Source: an uncultured Pelagibacteraceae bacterium (lineage in GTDB: Bacteria > Pseudomonadota > Alphaproteobacteria > Pelagibacterales > AG-422-B15). From it: a stretch of DNA of 64,000 bases. The position numbers were made by a program, and so were the translations under genes. The first letter of the stretch is position 1; every line of letters starts with the position of its first letter. The notes beneath the pieces are model-generated. The model saw nothing but the letters and a program-made list of their open reading frames with translations, did no database searches and was not told the origin of the DNA. The stretch spans positions 44,983 to 108,982 of the forward strand of contig CACGAG010000005.1 in assembly GCA_902571005.1 (NCBI GenBank), read 5' to 3'. Positions 18,380 to 28,195 of this stretch are shown here, piece by piece.

Positions 18380-19179
18380 ATAAAAGAATCTTTAAAAAGT
18401 TTTTTGCTCAAACTTCTTATGAGTGATGGCAGGTGTCTCATAAAAAACGATGCAAATTTTGCTTCAAAGCCAACTGGATGATGAATTCTACGCGAGTCAT
18501 AAGCTGACCAAACTGAGCTTACGACCTTTTCAACTGGATAAACTTTTGTTTTTTGATTGACAAATTCACGGTCCAATTGACTTTTTGCACCAGCAGTAAC
18601 AGCTTCAGCATCCAAGATGGGTGTTTCGGTAAACCAAGGATTAATTTCAGATACTTTAATGCCATACCGCTCAAACTCAATACGCAGATTTTCGGTAAGA
18701 GAGCTCACGGCATGCTTTGTTGCTCCATAAACTGATATGCCTGGGGCTGTAATAAGTCCCGCAACTGAACTTGTATTAAGCAGCATACTGTTTTTTGTAC
18801 TTTTCAAAATTTCAAGCATTGTAAAACACCCATTAACAACACCTTTAAAGTTTACATCAATTATTTTGTTCATTTCTTTAATCTTTATATCCTCAAATGC
18901 TCCTGCAAAGTTTGCTATACCTGCATTATTAAAAAAGATATCGCACCTACCACCTGTATATTGTGAAAAACTTTTTTCTGCTTCAATCCAATCTTCAATA
19001 TTCGTTACATCTAACTTTTGATACATACATTTATTATGACCAATGATTTCAGCTACCTCTTTCAGGCCTTCTTGATTGATATCAAAAAGTCCTACATTCC
19101 ATCCATTTTCAGCAAAAGATATTGCAGTTGCCTTACCAATTCCTGATGCTGCTCCTGTAATAAAAATACTTTTTGTCAT
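18376..19179 (-). CDS. Classical SDR-family oxidoreductase
   Basis: A 267-residue short-chain dehydrogenase with the cofactor loop TGAASGIGKA (8-17), NNAG (84-87), a serine in NTSSVAG and the catalytic pair Tyr151/Lys155 in YGATK. The substrate is unknown; the C-terminus FASFFMRHLPSLIR suggests membrane or lipid contact. It lies six bases after a TetR gene on the same strand and converges with the dienoyl-CoA reductase-like gene with a four-base overlap. Confidence 0.87.
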   Translation of the reverse strand: MTKSIFITGAASGIGKATAISFAENGWNVGLFDINQEGLKEVAEIIGHNKCMYQKLDVTNIEDWIEAEKSFSQYTGGRCDIFFNNAGIANFAGAFEDIKIKEMNKIIDVNFKGVVNGCFTMLEILKSTKNSMLLNTSSVAGLITAPGISVYGATKHAVSSLTENLRIEFERYGIKVSEINPWFTETPILDAEAVTAGAKSQLDREFVNQKTKVYPVEKVVSSVWSAYDSRRIHHPVGFEAKFASFFMRHLPSLIRSLSKKLFKDSFI

Positions 19180-19185
19180 CTCAAG

Positions 19186-19800
19186 CTAAAGTCCTTTTAA
19201 AAATAATTTAGTTGCAAATAAGCTTAGATCAGACGGTTTCAAATCGTTTCTTTCCAACAATTGATCGCCAAGATTAACGCTAACAGCAATGACAGATGTT
19301 ACCATAAGTGAAATATCGTTTTGAGGAAATCTAATCATTTTTGACATATTTACTGTTACTTCTAGCAGTTTTTTATTAAAAATTTGGAATTCTTTTGAAT
19401 TTTGACCCAACCATTTAAGATCTAAGATATATTTTTTATTGTTTTTGAAAAAAATATAATTTTCTGCATCATTAGATATCCAATTAAACCAGCTATTAAA
19501 AGCTATATTCACTAACTCATCAAAGGTTTTAGCTTTATTAATTTCAGGAATGATAAAATCACTAAATTCGCAGATAAGCCTATTTACAATCACTAAAAAT
19601 ACTTCAACTTTATCATCAAAGTAATTATAGAATGTCCCAGAGCCCAAACCAGCCTTAGCTACAATCTCTCTAACATTAGAATTGTCAAGGCCACTTTCAG
19701 TAAAAACTTTTCTTGAAGCTAAAATTATCGAGTCACGATTCTGTTGTTTGTTAACCTGCCTTTTTCTTTTACTAAAAGGAAGATCAATAGTTTTATTCAT
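19186..19800 (-). CDS. TetR-family transcriptional regulator
   Basis: A 204-residue TetR repressor. The N-terminal DNA-binding domain covers about residues 18-65, with the HTH in VREIVAKAGLGSGTFYNYFDDK. The C-terminal ligand domain is not assignable. The start overlaps the pyrD stop (ATGA) and the downstream gene is an SDR, so a lipid- or CoA-responsive role for the SDR region is plausible but inferred. Confidence 0.88.
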   Translation of the reverse strand: MNKTIDLPFSKRKRQVNKQQNRDSIILASRKVFTESGLDNSNVREIVAKAGLGSGTFYNYFDDKVEVFLVIVNRLICEFSDFIIPEINKAKTFDELVNIAFNSWFNWISNDAENYIFFKNNKKYILDLKWLGQNSKEFQIFNKKLLEVTVNMSKMIRFPQNDISLMVTSVIAVSVNLGDQLLERNDLKPSDLSLFATKLFLKGL

Positions 19801-20837
19801 TTATTATTTACACCCACTGCTTCTGAAATATTTGTAAATCCATCATCTTTGATAAGTTTAACAAGATCAATCAAAATCTTATTGATCAGTTGCGGACCAC
19901 TATAAGTTAGTGAGGTATAAATTTGCACTAACGATGCACCTAGTTTGATTTTATTATATACGTCTAATGCGCTACCAACTCCACCTACACCAATTAAAAT
20001 TAGTTCTTGATTTGTCTCTCGATATAAAAATTTTAAAACTTTGTCTGATAAATCCCTTATCGGAGTGCCAGATAACCCACCTTCTCTTTTCTTATTGAGA
20101 TCTCGTAAAATTTCTGGTCTTGAAAGTGATGTATTTGTAGCAATAATTCCATCGATATTATATTTATTAACAAGATTAAGAATCATACTGTAGTGATCAT
20201 TTGTATTATCTGGATCAATTTTTAGCATGATAGGTTTTCTATTTTTCTCCTGATCCCTAATTTGAGATATTTCTTTTAAAAGTACTTCAAGATATTCTTT
20301 TCTTTGCAATTCACGTAGGGCTTCAGTATTAGGAGATGAAACATTAATGGTAACGTAATCACAAGCGATTGAAATCTTTCTGTAAATTTTTATGTAATCA
20401 TCAATAAAATTTTTAGAGTCTTTATTTGGTCCAATATTTGAGCCCACAATACCTGTCTTTTTTGCAGACATAAGATTCTTTACAAATCTCTTTTCTCCCT
20501 TGTTATTAAAACCTAATCTATTAATTATCGCATTATCCTTTTTTAATCTAAAAACTCTTGGCTTTGTATTTCCAAATTGTGGCATTGGCGTAACAGTTCC
20601 GCATTCCACAAATCCAAATCCAATCTTTAATAAAGGATCTATCAATTCGGCATTCTTGTCAAAGCCAGCAGCAATCCCTAATGGGTTACTAAAGCTGAGA
20701 CCTCTTATATTAGTATACAAACTTTGATCTTGAAAACCTGAATCTATAAATGGGCTTCCATATTTTGTTAATTGTATTGTGAAGTTATGAGCGGTCTCAG
20801 GTGGCAAAAGTTGAAGCAAACCAGTTAAAAAACTCAT
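19797..20837 (-). CDS. pyrD: Dihydroorotate dehydrogenase (quinone), class 2
   Basis: A 346-residue FMN enzyme of pyrimidine synthesis that oxidises dihydroorotate and passes electrons to quinone. Class 2 features are the N-terminal membrane-associating helices (FLTGLLQLLPPETAHNF), GLSFSNPLGIAAGFDKNAE and the catalytic Ser in NVSSPNT. ATG 20837 is chosen over the GTG one codon upstream. It shares one base with the lysK stop and overlaps the TetR start, forming a lysK-pyrD-tetR-SDR run. Confidence 0.93.
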   Translation of the reverse strand: MSFLTGLLQLLPPETAHNFTIQLTKYGSPFIDSGFQDQSLYTNIRGLSFSNPLGIAAGFDKNAELIDPLLKIGFGFVECGTVTPMPQFGNTKPRVFRLKKDNAIINRLGFNNKGEKRFVKNLMSAKKTGIVGSNIGPNKDSKNFIDDYIKIYRKISIACDYVTINVSSPNTEALRELQRKEYLEVLLKEISQIRDQEKNRKPIMLKIDPDNTNDHYSMILNLVNKYNIDGIIATNTSLSRPEILRDLNKKREGGLSGTPIRDLSDKVLKFLYRETNQELILIGVGGVGSALDVYNKIKLGASLVQIYTSLTYSGPQLINKILIDLVKLIKDDGFTNISEAVGVNNK

Positions 20838-22402
20838 CACTTACTCGCTTTTATTCTTTCTCTGATAAGCTGTATCGTTTCTTTAATGCCGTAGATAGCA
20901 ATAAAAGTTCCGAATCTTGGTCCATCACTTTTACCAAATAATACTTGATAAATGAGTTTGAACCAGTCTCTTAAATTATCAAAGTTGTGATCTTTTCCAA
21001 TTTGATAAATTTCAGTCTGTATAGTCTCAGCGTCCACATTGTCTGGCAAAAGCTCAATTCGGTTAATTAAATCTAAAAAAATATTTTTCTCATCTTCATC
21101 AGGTACTTTATACTGAATTTTATCGGCATTAACATTCTGTTCAAATGAAATTGCTCCTGTTATGAGTTCTAACATGAAATTATGATCTGATTTGATAACT
21201 GAATCATCATATTTTTTTATAAAGTCTAGTATAAAGTCTGGATCATTCTTGCCGCTTGCTGAAACTAAATTTAAAATTAAATTAAAAGTGATAGGTATCG
21301 AACCAATATAATTTCGACTGTTCATAATATGCCAAACTGGATTCTCAATTTTTTCATCTTCATTTTGATCATTAAATTTATTTAGATGACTCAAAAATTC
21401 ATCAACTGATTTGGGTATAACTTCCAGAAATAATTTTTTTGCTCTTCTTGGATTTTGATACATAAAGTAGCTTAATGTTTCCTTAGGCGCATACGATAGC
21501 CATTCTTCAATACTCAAACCATTCCCCTTTGATTTTGAGATTTTTTCACCATTTTGATCAAGAAACAGCTCATAGAAATAATTTTCAGGAGGTTTATGAC
21601 CTAATGCACGGCATACTTTTGATGAAAGTTGAAAAGTTGGTATCAAGTCTTTACCATACATTTCATAATCAATATCTAAAGCACACCACCTCATAGCCCA
21701 GTCCACTTTCCATTGTAGTTTGCAATTACCATCCAAAATAGACTGTTCAATTTCCTTGTTATTCTTAAGGTAAACAATCATATTCTTTTCTGTATTAGTT
21801 GAAATAATTTCAACTTCAAGTACATGCCCTGTTTCAGGGCAAATAGGCAAAAATGGGCTATATGTTTTTTTTCTTTCATCTCCTAGTGTAGGTAATATTA
21901 TTTTCTTAATCTGATCGTACGAATTCAAAACTTTAATTAATTGGTCGTTAAAGAATCCTGATTTATAAAGCTCTGTCGCACTTTTAAAAGAATATTTGAA
22001 CCCAAACTTATCAAGAAATTCTTGTAACTTTTCATTGTTATGGTTTCCAAAACTCTTGGATGTTTCAAAGGGATCTGGAATAGAGGTAAGTGGTTTGTGT
22101 AAATTTTTTTCCAAAATTTTTTGATTAGGAACATTATCAGGAACTTTCCTTAATCCATCCATATCATCAGAAAAAGCAATTAATTCAACTTCATAATCAG
22201 ATATCGCTTTTATGGCGTTTAGTACCATAGTGGTTCTTGCAACTTCTCCGAAAGTCCCAATGTGTGGAAGTCCACTTGGTCCATAACCAGTTTGAAGTCT
22301 TATTTTTTTCTTATTTTTTTTTTGGATTTGATTAATGATCTTTCTAGCTTCCAAAATTGGCCAGGCTTTTGAATTTTCACTAATTTGGCTATTTAGTAAC
22401 AT
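20837..22402 (-). CDS. lysK: Lysyl-tRNA synthetase, class I
   Basis: A class I LysRS of about 521 residues. The ATP motifs are PHIGTFGE (HIGH-like) near the N-terminus and EKISKSKGNG (KMSKS). The ATG at 22402 begins MLLNSQISENSKAWP, the usual start of the family; a TTG ten codons earlier (22432) is possible. Most bacteria use a class II LysRS, while alphaproteobacteria and archaea use this one, which supports the taxonomic call. It is divergent from folE. Confidence 0.93.
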   Translation of the reverse strand: MLLNSQISENSKAWPILEARKIINQIQKKNKKKIRLQTGYGPSGLPHIGTFGEVARTTMVLNAIKAISDYEVELIAFSDDMDGLRKVPDNVPNQKILEKNLHKPLTSIPDPFETSKSFGNHNNEKLQEFLDKFGFKYSFKSATELYKSGFFNDQLIKVLNSYDQIKKIILPTLGDERKKTYSPFLPICPETGHVLEVEIISTNTEKNMIVYLKNNKEIEQSILDGNCKLQWKVDWAMRWCALDIDYEMYGKDLIPTFQLSSKVCRALGHKPPENYFYELFLDQNGEKISKSKGNGLSIEEWLSYAPKETLSYFMYQNPRRAKKLFLEVIPKSVDEFLSHLNKFNDQNEDEKIENPVWHIMNSRNYIGSIPITFNLILNLVSASGKNDPDFILDFIKKYDDSVIKSDHNFMLELITGAISFEQNVNADKIQYKVPDEDEKNIFLDLINRIELLPDNVDAETIQTEIYQIGKDHNFDNLRDWFKLIYQVLFGKSDGPRFGTFIAIYGIKETIQLIRERIKASK

Positions 22403-22551
22403 AGTATTGACAATAGCATATATATCGTACAATTAGCTGAAAAATAAACAGTTTTTTGATGATAATCATTTAAATTAACTGATTAATAAATCTATCAAAT
22501 AATAAAACTATAAATTTTATAGTTTTTCATATAGTACTCACTCTGCAATTT

Positions 22552-23157
22552 ATGAAAAAAAGAAAATTAATTAAACCAACAAGGAAGCAGGCAGAGGATG
22601 CCGTTAAAACCCTTATGGCATTCGTGGGAGAAGATGTTAAACGACCAGGAGTGCTCGAAACTCCAAAAAGAGTTGTTAAGGCATATGAGGACTGGTTTGC
22701 GGGTTACAATGAAGATCCAAAGGAAGTATTAAAAAAAACTTTCGATGAACTTGAAGGATACGACGAAATAATAATGCTTAGAGATATTAGAATTGAATCT
22801 CACTGCGAACACCACATCGCACCATTCATTGGCTCAGCACATGTTGCATATCTTCCAAATAAAAGAGTAGTTGGTATTAGTAAACTTGCCAGAATTACTA
22901 GGATATATATGAAAAGAATGCAGATCCAAGAAAAGCTCACTGCACAAATTGCAAATTGCATACAAGAAGTCTTAAAACCAAAAGGTGTTGCCGTGGTTGT
23001 TGAGGCACAACATCAATGTATGACTACACGAGGTGTTGGTACACCAGGGATTTCAATGGTTACTAGTCAATTATTAGGTAAGTTTAGAACGGACGCGTCT
23101 ACAAGAAGAGAGTTCTATAGCATGATCAACCAAGGATCAATTCTCAAAAAAAATTAA
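22552..23157 (+). CDS. folE: GTP cyclohydrolase I
   Basis: A 201-residue FolE converting GTP to dihydroneopterin triphosphate for tetrahydrofolate. The zinc ligands are Cys85 and His88 in [10 protein letters not shown] and Cys156 in HQCMTTRG. The length is normal. The 119-base AT-rich gap upstream must hold the promoters for both folE and lysK. trkH follows after ten bases. Confidence 0.95.
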   Translation: MKKRKLIKPTRKQAEDAVKTLMAFVGEDVKRPGVLETPKRVVKAYEDWFAGYNEDPKEVLKKTFDELEGYDEIIMLRDIRIESHCEHHIAPFIGSAHVAYLPNKRVVGISKLARITRIYMKRMQIQEKLTAQIANCIQEVLKPKGVAVVVEAQHQCMTTRGVGTPGISMVTSQLLGKFRTDASTRREFYSMINQGSILKKN

Positions 23158-23167
23158 AATCTTAAGA

Positions 23168-24619
23168 ATGATAAATTTTAAAATAATACTTAATGTATTA
23201 GGTTATTTGTTGATTGCATTAAGTTTTATATTATTAATACCAGCATTTCTGGACTTTGCATTTAGCAACGAGACATGGCAGTCATTTGTCATAAGTTCAA
23301 TAATTACTCTTGGATTTGGTATTACCATTTTTATTTCAACAAGAAATTCTGAAGAAAATAAAATCCAAACCCAAGATGCATTTTTAATTACTACGTTATC
23401 CTGGGTTTTTATTTGTTTTTTTGGTTCTCTGCCTTTCTTTTTAGCAAACCTTAATATTAGTTTCACAGACTCAATTTTTGAGTCTATGTCAGGTATCACT
23501 ACAACAGGATCGACTATTCTAAGCGACATTAAGTCTATACCTGAGGGCGTTTTGCTCTGGCGAGGTCTTCTTCAATGGATCGGAGGGGTTGGTATAATAG
23601 TAATGGCTATTAGTATACTTCCTGTATTACAAGTCGGAGGCATGCAGGTCTTTAGAACAGAATCATCAGATACGACAGAAAAAATTTTACCAAGAACTGC
23701 ACAGGTCTCTTTTGCAGTAATCATAATATACTTATCGTTAACAGCTCTTTGTTTCATATCTTACTGGTTAAGCGGCATGAGACTTTTTGAGTCTTTAGTT
23801 CATTCAATGACAACGATAGCTACAGGTGGTTTTTCAACAAGGAGTGATTCCTTCGCTAGCTTTGATAATCGATCAACAGCATACATTGCAATCTTATTTA
23901 TGATTTTAAGTAGCCTTCCAATTTTAATATATCTTGAGGTTACACGTAATGGTATCAAAAGTTTTTTTAGAGATACCCAAATAAAAACTTTTTTAATCAT
24001 AATTTTTGTAAGCTCTTTATTAGTAATTTCTTACTTATGGATATTTGATCTTAAAAATTTTGAACAGTCTTTAAGGCATGGTGCATTTAATGTTGTCTCG
24101 ATTATAACTGGAACAGGTTATACTTCCGATAATTACAATTTATGGGGACCATTTCCAATTTATTTACTTTTCTTTGGCATGTTTGTTGGAGGCTGTGCTG
24201 GTTCAACTACTTGCGGCATCAAAGTTTTTAGATTTCAAATATTATTTGAAACGTTAAAAATGCAAATTCAAAAGCTCTTACACCCCCATGGTGTATTTGT
24301 TCCACACTATAATCGTAGAAAAATTCAGGACGAAGTAACATCGTCAGTCATGAGTTTCTTCTTTATATTCATACTTAGTTTCATAACTATTACTCTGCTT
24401 TTATCTATGACTGAACTTGACTTTGTAACTTCATTATCAGCAGCTGCAACTTCTCTTGCCAATGTCGGGCCAGGACTTGGAGCCACAATAGGCCCAGAAA
24501 ATTCTTTTTATGCAATTTCTGATCCTGCTAAGTGGATACTTATATTCTCAATGTTATTAGGGAGATTAGAGATATTAACTGTATTAGTTATCTTTCATCC
24601 TGCCTTTTGGAAGAAATAG
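23168..24619 (+). CDS. trkH: TrkH-family potassium uptake protein
   Basis: A 483-residue potassium channel subunit with four membrane-pore-membrane repeats. The selectivity loops are visible: MSGITTTGST (about 105-114), TIATGGFST, ITGTGYTSD and SLANVGPGLG. TrkH forms the transmembrane path and normally needs the NAD-binding TrkA, which is not in this window. The gene ends exactly where the converging argF stop begins. Confidence 0.92.
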   Translation: MINFKIILNVLGYLLIALSFILLIPAFLDFAFSNETWQSFVISSIITLGFGITIFISTRNSEENKIQTQDAFLITTLSWVFICFFGSLPFFLANLNISFTDSIFESMSGITTTGSTILSDIKSIPEGVLLWRGLLQWIGGVGIIVMAISILPVLQVGGMQVFRTESSDTTEKILPRTAQVSFAVIIIYLSLTALCFISYWLSGMRLFESLVHSMTTIATGGFSTRSDSFASFDNRSTAYIAILFMILSSLPILIYLEVTRNGIKSFFRDTQIKTFLIIIFVSSLLVISYLWIFDLKNFEQSLRHGAFNVVSIITGTGYTSDNYNLWGPFPIYLLFFGMFVGGCAGSTTCGIKVFRFQILFETLKMQIQKLLHPHGVFVPHYNRRKIQDEVTSSVMSFFFIFILSFITITLLLSMTELDFVTSLSAAATSLANVGPGLGATIGPENSFYAISDPAKWILIFSMLLGRLEILTVLVIFHPAFWKK

Positions 24620-25528
24620 CTAAAACATTACTTTTAAAATTTCTTTTTGAACAAACAGTCTATTGCTCGCTTCTTGCCAAACCCTTGAATTATTACCATC
24701 TATTACACTTGCTTCAACTTCCTCGTCTCTGTTTGCTGGAAGACAGTGCATAAAAATACTATCTGATTTGGCCATTTTCATAACCTTTTCGGTAACTCTG
24801 AATTCTTTCATTAAATCATAATCCTGATTTTTTGTATCCTCTCCCATTGATTTCCATGTATCTGTCATCACGGCATCAGCGTGAGCAAGGATTTGGTCAT
24901 TTATATGATAATGTACGATATCATCGAGATCAGTTGAAATGTCATATTCCTGCATTTTTTCTTTATACTTTTCAAAGGATGCCTTTGGACAAAAAATATT
25001 AAGTGAGAAGCCTAATTCTTTTTTAAAAGCCTCAATCCAAGAATTTGCTACATTTGTAATAGGTCCCATCCAAACAATATTCAATTTTTCTAAATTACCC
25101 CTCTCCTCTAATAAAGTCATTAGTCCTGCCAAGCACTGACAAGGATGTGATAAATTTGATAGTGCATTTATCACAGGTAAATGAGATAGCTTAGAAGCAC
25201 TCACTATAGTTTTATGATCGTTGACCCTAAGAATAAGTCCGTCAGCATATAGTCCAAAAGTATTAATAGTATCACTTACGCTTTCTTTATCATTACTCAG
25301 GTGAATATCTTCCATATTTAAAATTGTTGTAGATCCACCCAATTGTTTAATTGCAATATCAAACGATAGCCTTGTTCTGGTAGATTTTTTTTCAAAAAAT
25401 AATACTAGGTTTTTACCATTAAGATGACTTTCTAATGTTGTTTTAGCCTTCTTATTCTGTAAAGCATTATCTAATAAGCTAGTTAATTCACTCTTTGAGA
25501 GTTCTTTTATATCTATAAAATTTTTCAT
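24620..25528 (-). CDS. argF: Ornithine carbamoyltransferase
   Basis: A 302-residue transcarbamoylase. Carbamoyl-phosphate binding motif STRTR is at 49-53, HPCQ lies in LSHPCQCLAG, and the ornithine-side Cys is in MHCLPANR. It makes citrulline in arginine synthesis. The start shares one base with the argD stop, giving an argD-argF operon. Confidence 0.94.
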   Translation of the reverse strand: MKNFIDIKELSKSELTSLLDNALQNKKAKTTLESHLNGKNLVLFFEKKSTRTRLSFDIAIKQLGGSTTILNMEDIHLSNDKESVSDTINTFGLYADGLILRVNDHKTIVSASKLSHLPVINALSNLSHPCQCLAGLMTLLEERGNLEKLNIVWMGPITNVANSWIEAFKKELGFSLNIFCPKASFEKYKEKMQEYDISTDLDDIVHYHINDQILAHADAVMTDTWKSMGEDTKNQDYDLMKEFRVTEKVMKMAKSDSIFMHCLPANRDEEVEASVIDGNNSRVWQEASNRLFVQKEILKVMF

Positions 25529-26694
25529 TATTTAAACTCGCTGCAAGTAGCCCTTATTTTTTCAATTGCTTCATCGCATTCATTTAAGGTAAGATTTATT
25601 GGAGGCAAAAGTCTTACAACATTATCTGATGCTTTTACAGTTAGGATATATTTTTCTCTCGCTAGATTCACAAATTTATCATTTTCAACTTTACACTTTA
25701 GTCCCAAAATAAATCCTCTACCTCTGACATTTTCAATAACACTTGGGTAATCAGTAATAACTTTTTGCAGTCCTTCATAAAGTTTTTTTGAAACAACATT
25801 AATTTCATTAAAGAATTTGTCTTTTAGCATTATATCCAAAACAGCATTTCCAACTGTACAAGCAAGTGGATTACCTCCAAAAGTTGAACCATGGGAACCA
25901 AAATCCATTTTTTCACCAACTTTCTTTGATGTCAGGCATGCACCCAGTGGAAAACCATTTCCAATAGCTTTAGCTATTGTCATAATATCTGGATTTACTT
26001 CAGACCATTCATATGCAAATAATTTTCCTGTTCTACCCATACCACATTGCACTTCATCAAAAATTAGAAGGCAGTTATATTCATTACAAATTTTCCTTAA
26101 TCCCTCAAGGCATTGCTTAGGAACTTCTCTTATACCACCCTCACCTTGTATTGGTTCAATAATTACTGCAGCGGTTTTTTCACTTATTGAGTTTTGAAGC
26201 TGCTCATGATCACCAAATTCAAGAAATTTAAAATCATTAACTGTGGTATTAAAAGAGCTGAGTTTGTCTGGACCTCCCGCTGCAAGCGCCCCTATTGTCC
26301 TGCCATGAAATGAACCTGAAAAACTTAAGATTTCTGTTTTATGTGACAAATTTTCTAAACTATGAAAATATCTTCTAGCAATTTTTATGCTGGCCTCAAT
26401 AGCTTCAGTACCTGAATTACAAAAGAATACATAATCCGCGAAAGAATTATCACATAATCTTTGCGCAAGTTTTTCTTGTTCTGGTATCTGATATACATTT
26501 GATAAATGCCATAATTTATCAATTTGTTCTTTCAACTTATCGTTTAGATATGGATTTGAATAACCTAGTGAATTAACCGCTATTCCAGTCCCAAAATCTA
26601 AAAACTTCTCTCCTGATTTTGTGTACAAATAGCTACCAATTCCATGGGTAAATTCCAAGTTTGATCTTGGGTATGTAGGAAGAACATTGGTCAT
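25528..26694 (-). CDS. argD: Acetylornithine aminotransferase
   Basis: A 388-residue class III PLP aminotransferase. Segments FCNSGTEAIEASIKIAR (PLP phosphate), IIEPIQGEGGI, LIFDEVQCGMGRTG and the PLP Lys in TIAKAIGNGFPLGA match ArgD; the same enzyme may serve as succinyl-diaminopimelate aminotransferase. It is the upstream gene of the argD-argF unit, one base after an ABC-2 permease gene on the same strand. Confidence 0.92.
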   Translation of the reverse strand: MTNVLPTYPRSNLEFTHGIGSYLYTKSGEKFLDFGTGIAVNSLGYSNPYLNDKLKEQIDKLWHLSNVYQIPEQEKLAQRLCDNSFADYVFFCNSGTEAIEASIKIARRYFHSLENLSHKTEILSFSGSFHGRTIGALAAGGPDKLSSFNTTVNDFKFLEFGDHEQLQNSISEKTAAVIIEPIQGEGGIREVPKQCLEGLRKICNEYNCLLIFDEVQCGMGRTGKLFAYEWSEVNPDIMTIAKAIGNGFPLGACLTSKKVGEKMDFGSHGSTFGGNPLACTVGNAVLDIMLKDKFFNEINVVSKKLYEGLQKVITDYPSVIENVRGRGFILGLKCKVENDKFVNLAREKYILTVKASDNVVRLLPPINLTLNECDEAIEKIRATCSEFK

Positions 26695-26695
26695 T

Positions 26696-27463
26696 TTATG
26701 GTCTCAATTTATAACCTGATTTTAACATCAAATAATTCATCGCGATAAGAAATATAAAAATTACTAATAATATAAAAATAGCCGAGAGGTAGGATGAATC
26801 ACTTACACCTATGAAGCCATAACGAAAACCATCAATCATATAAAAAAATGGATTTATTAAACTTGCCGTTTGAATGGGTCCTGGTAACACAGTTATTGAA
26901 TAGAATGTACCAGAAAGAAAAGACAGTGGAACAATTACAAAGTTGCCTACCGTTCCAAGATGATCCCATTTTTCAGCCCATATTCCTGAAATAGTTCCAA
27001 TTAAAGACATGATTGCTGAAGCTATTATAGCAAAAATAAGAATTATATAGATATTATAAATACTAACATCAGCGAAAGGATACATCATGAGAGCGCAAGC
27101 AACTGCAACAACTAGCCCCCTGGTAATCCCAGCTAGAGTAAAAGCTAAAATTATTTCAATATTATTAAGAGGCGGCATCAATAGATCAACAATATTACCT
27201 TGCACTTTTGACATCAAAATGGAAGAAGAATTATTCATAAAGGCATTTTGAATGATGGTCATCATTATCAAACCTGGGAATAGAAAACTTTTAAAGCTAT
27301 CTAGGGGGTAATTAGTTCTTACTGAGCCAATCGCTGTTGTAAAAATTATCATAAAAAGCAAACTGGTTGCTGCGGGAGCAACAATGGTTTGAAGTGGAAT
27401 TTTAGTAAATCTTTGTACTTCTTTTTTGTATAAAGTAATAATACTTATTGGATTGTACTGCAT
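26696..27463 (-). CDS. ABC-2 type transport permease, no ATPase nearby
   Basis: A 255-residue, six-helix ABC-2 permease (NodJ/YadH-like). Segments FLFPGLIMMTIIQNAFMN and the late PLSFLSGTFYSITVLP are typical. Such proteins pair with an ATP-binding subunit to export polysaccharide, lipid or drugs. No ABC ATPase gene flanks it: argD is downstream and a 188-base gap plus divergent gcrA upstream. The partner must be encoded elsewhere. Confidence 0.85.
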   Translation of the reverse strand: MQYNPISIITLYKKEVQRFTKIPLQTIVAPAATSLLFMIIFTTAIGSVRTNYPLDSFKSFLFPGLIMMTIIQNAFMNNSSSILMSKVQGNIVDLLMPPLNNIEIILAFTLAGITRGLVVAVACALMMYPFADVSIYNIYIILIFAIIASAIMSLIGTISGIWAEKWDHLGTVGNFVIVPLSFLSGTFYSITVLPGPIQTASLINPFFYMIDGFRYGFIGVSDSSYLSAIFILLVIFIFLIAMNYLMLKSGYKLRP

Positions 27464-27651
27464 AGCGTCTGTTTAATTAAATTTCTTAAAATGTCATTAA
27501 TATTTAGATTTCAGTAATTATTCTATTCAACTGATATTTATAGATAAATTTTTATACTCACAGAATAAGCAAAAATAACAACATTTAGTATATTTATATT
27601 GAATTCTATCAAAATGTAGTGGTAACATTTACCATCTTTTAAGGAGAAATT

Positions 27652-28107
27652 ATGCCCTGGACATATGAAAGAATTGAGAAGCTTAAACAGCTTTGGGATG
27701 AAGGTCTAACAGCTAGCAGAATTGCAGTGGAGTTAGGTGAAGTCACAAGAAATGCGGTTATTGGTAAAGCGCACAGATTAGGTCTTTCAGGAAGGATGGC
27801 CTCGAAAGGCAAGAATAATGGGATATCTATAATACGAAAAAAAAGAATAAATGTATCAAGAAGTCAAAAAGTAATCGATATCTCACCTGTTATTGATGAG
27901 CCAATGAATCCAACATCATTTCAAGATATTAAGGATGGTTTATGTAGATGGCCACTTGGAGAACCAGAGGAAATAGATTTTAAGTTCTGTGGAAGAAATA
28001 CGAATGAAGGATTTGTCTACTGTCAAGCTCATCATAAACAAGCTTATCAACCACTGAGTAAAGTAAGAGAACGAAAGAAAATTAAAAAGAAATTCAGAAT
28101 TTCTTAA
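27652..28107 (+). CDS. gcrA: GcrA-type cell cycle regulator
   Basis: A 151-residue protein whose N-terminus WTYERIEKLKQLWDEG then SRIAVELG...RNAVIGKAHRLGLSGR is diagnostic of GcrA. This sigma70-binding activator works with CcrM methylation in alphaproteobacteria. The C-terminal segment CRWPLGEP...FCGRNTNEGFVYCQAHHKQAYQ is also conserved. A strong AAGGAG ribosome site precedes the ATG. No ccrM gene is in the window. Confidence 0.93.
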   Translation: MPWTYERIEKLKQLWDEGLTASRIAVELGEVTRNAVIGKAHRLGLSGRMASKGKNNGISIIRKKRINVSRSQKVIDISPVIDEPMNPTSFQDIKDGLCRWPLGEPEEIDFKFCGRNTNEGFVYCQAHHKQAYQPLSKVRERKKIKKKFRIS

Positions 28108-28193
28108 AATAAAAACTCAAAAGTGAGGCTTAGACCAAAAGAAAAGATCAGTAAGATTACTATAACAATTATTACACCGTTAATTAAGTTCAT
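28104..28193 (-). CDS. Predicted 29-residue single-helix membrane protein
   Basis: A short open frame not normally annotated: ATG at 28193, TAA at 28104, translating to MNLINGVIIVIVILLIFSFG and nine more residues, essentially one transmembrane helix. AAAGGAAT lies five bases upstream, inside the end of the M48 gene, whose stop is two bases before this ATG, so translation would be coupled. The stop overlaps the converging gcrA stop. No known family is recognised. Strand, spacing and hydrophobicity support a real gene; conservation is untested. Confidence 0.5.
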   Translation of the reverse strand: MNLINGVIIVIVILLIFSFGLSLTFEFLF

Positions 28194-28195
28194 TT

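Noticed and set aside
22403..22432. TTG start giving ten extra residues on LysRS
   Set aside because: The extra residues do not match the family; ATG 22402 aligns with the usual N-terminus.
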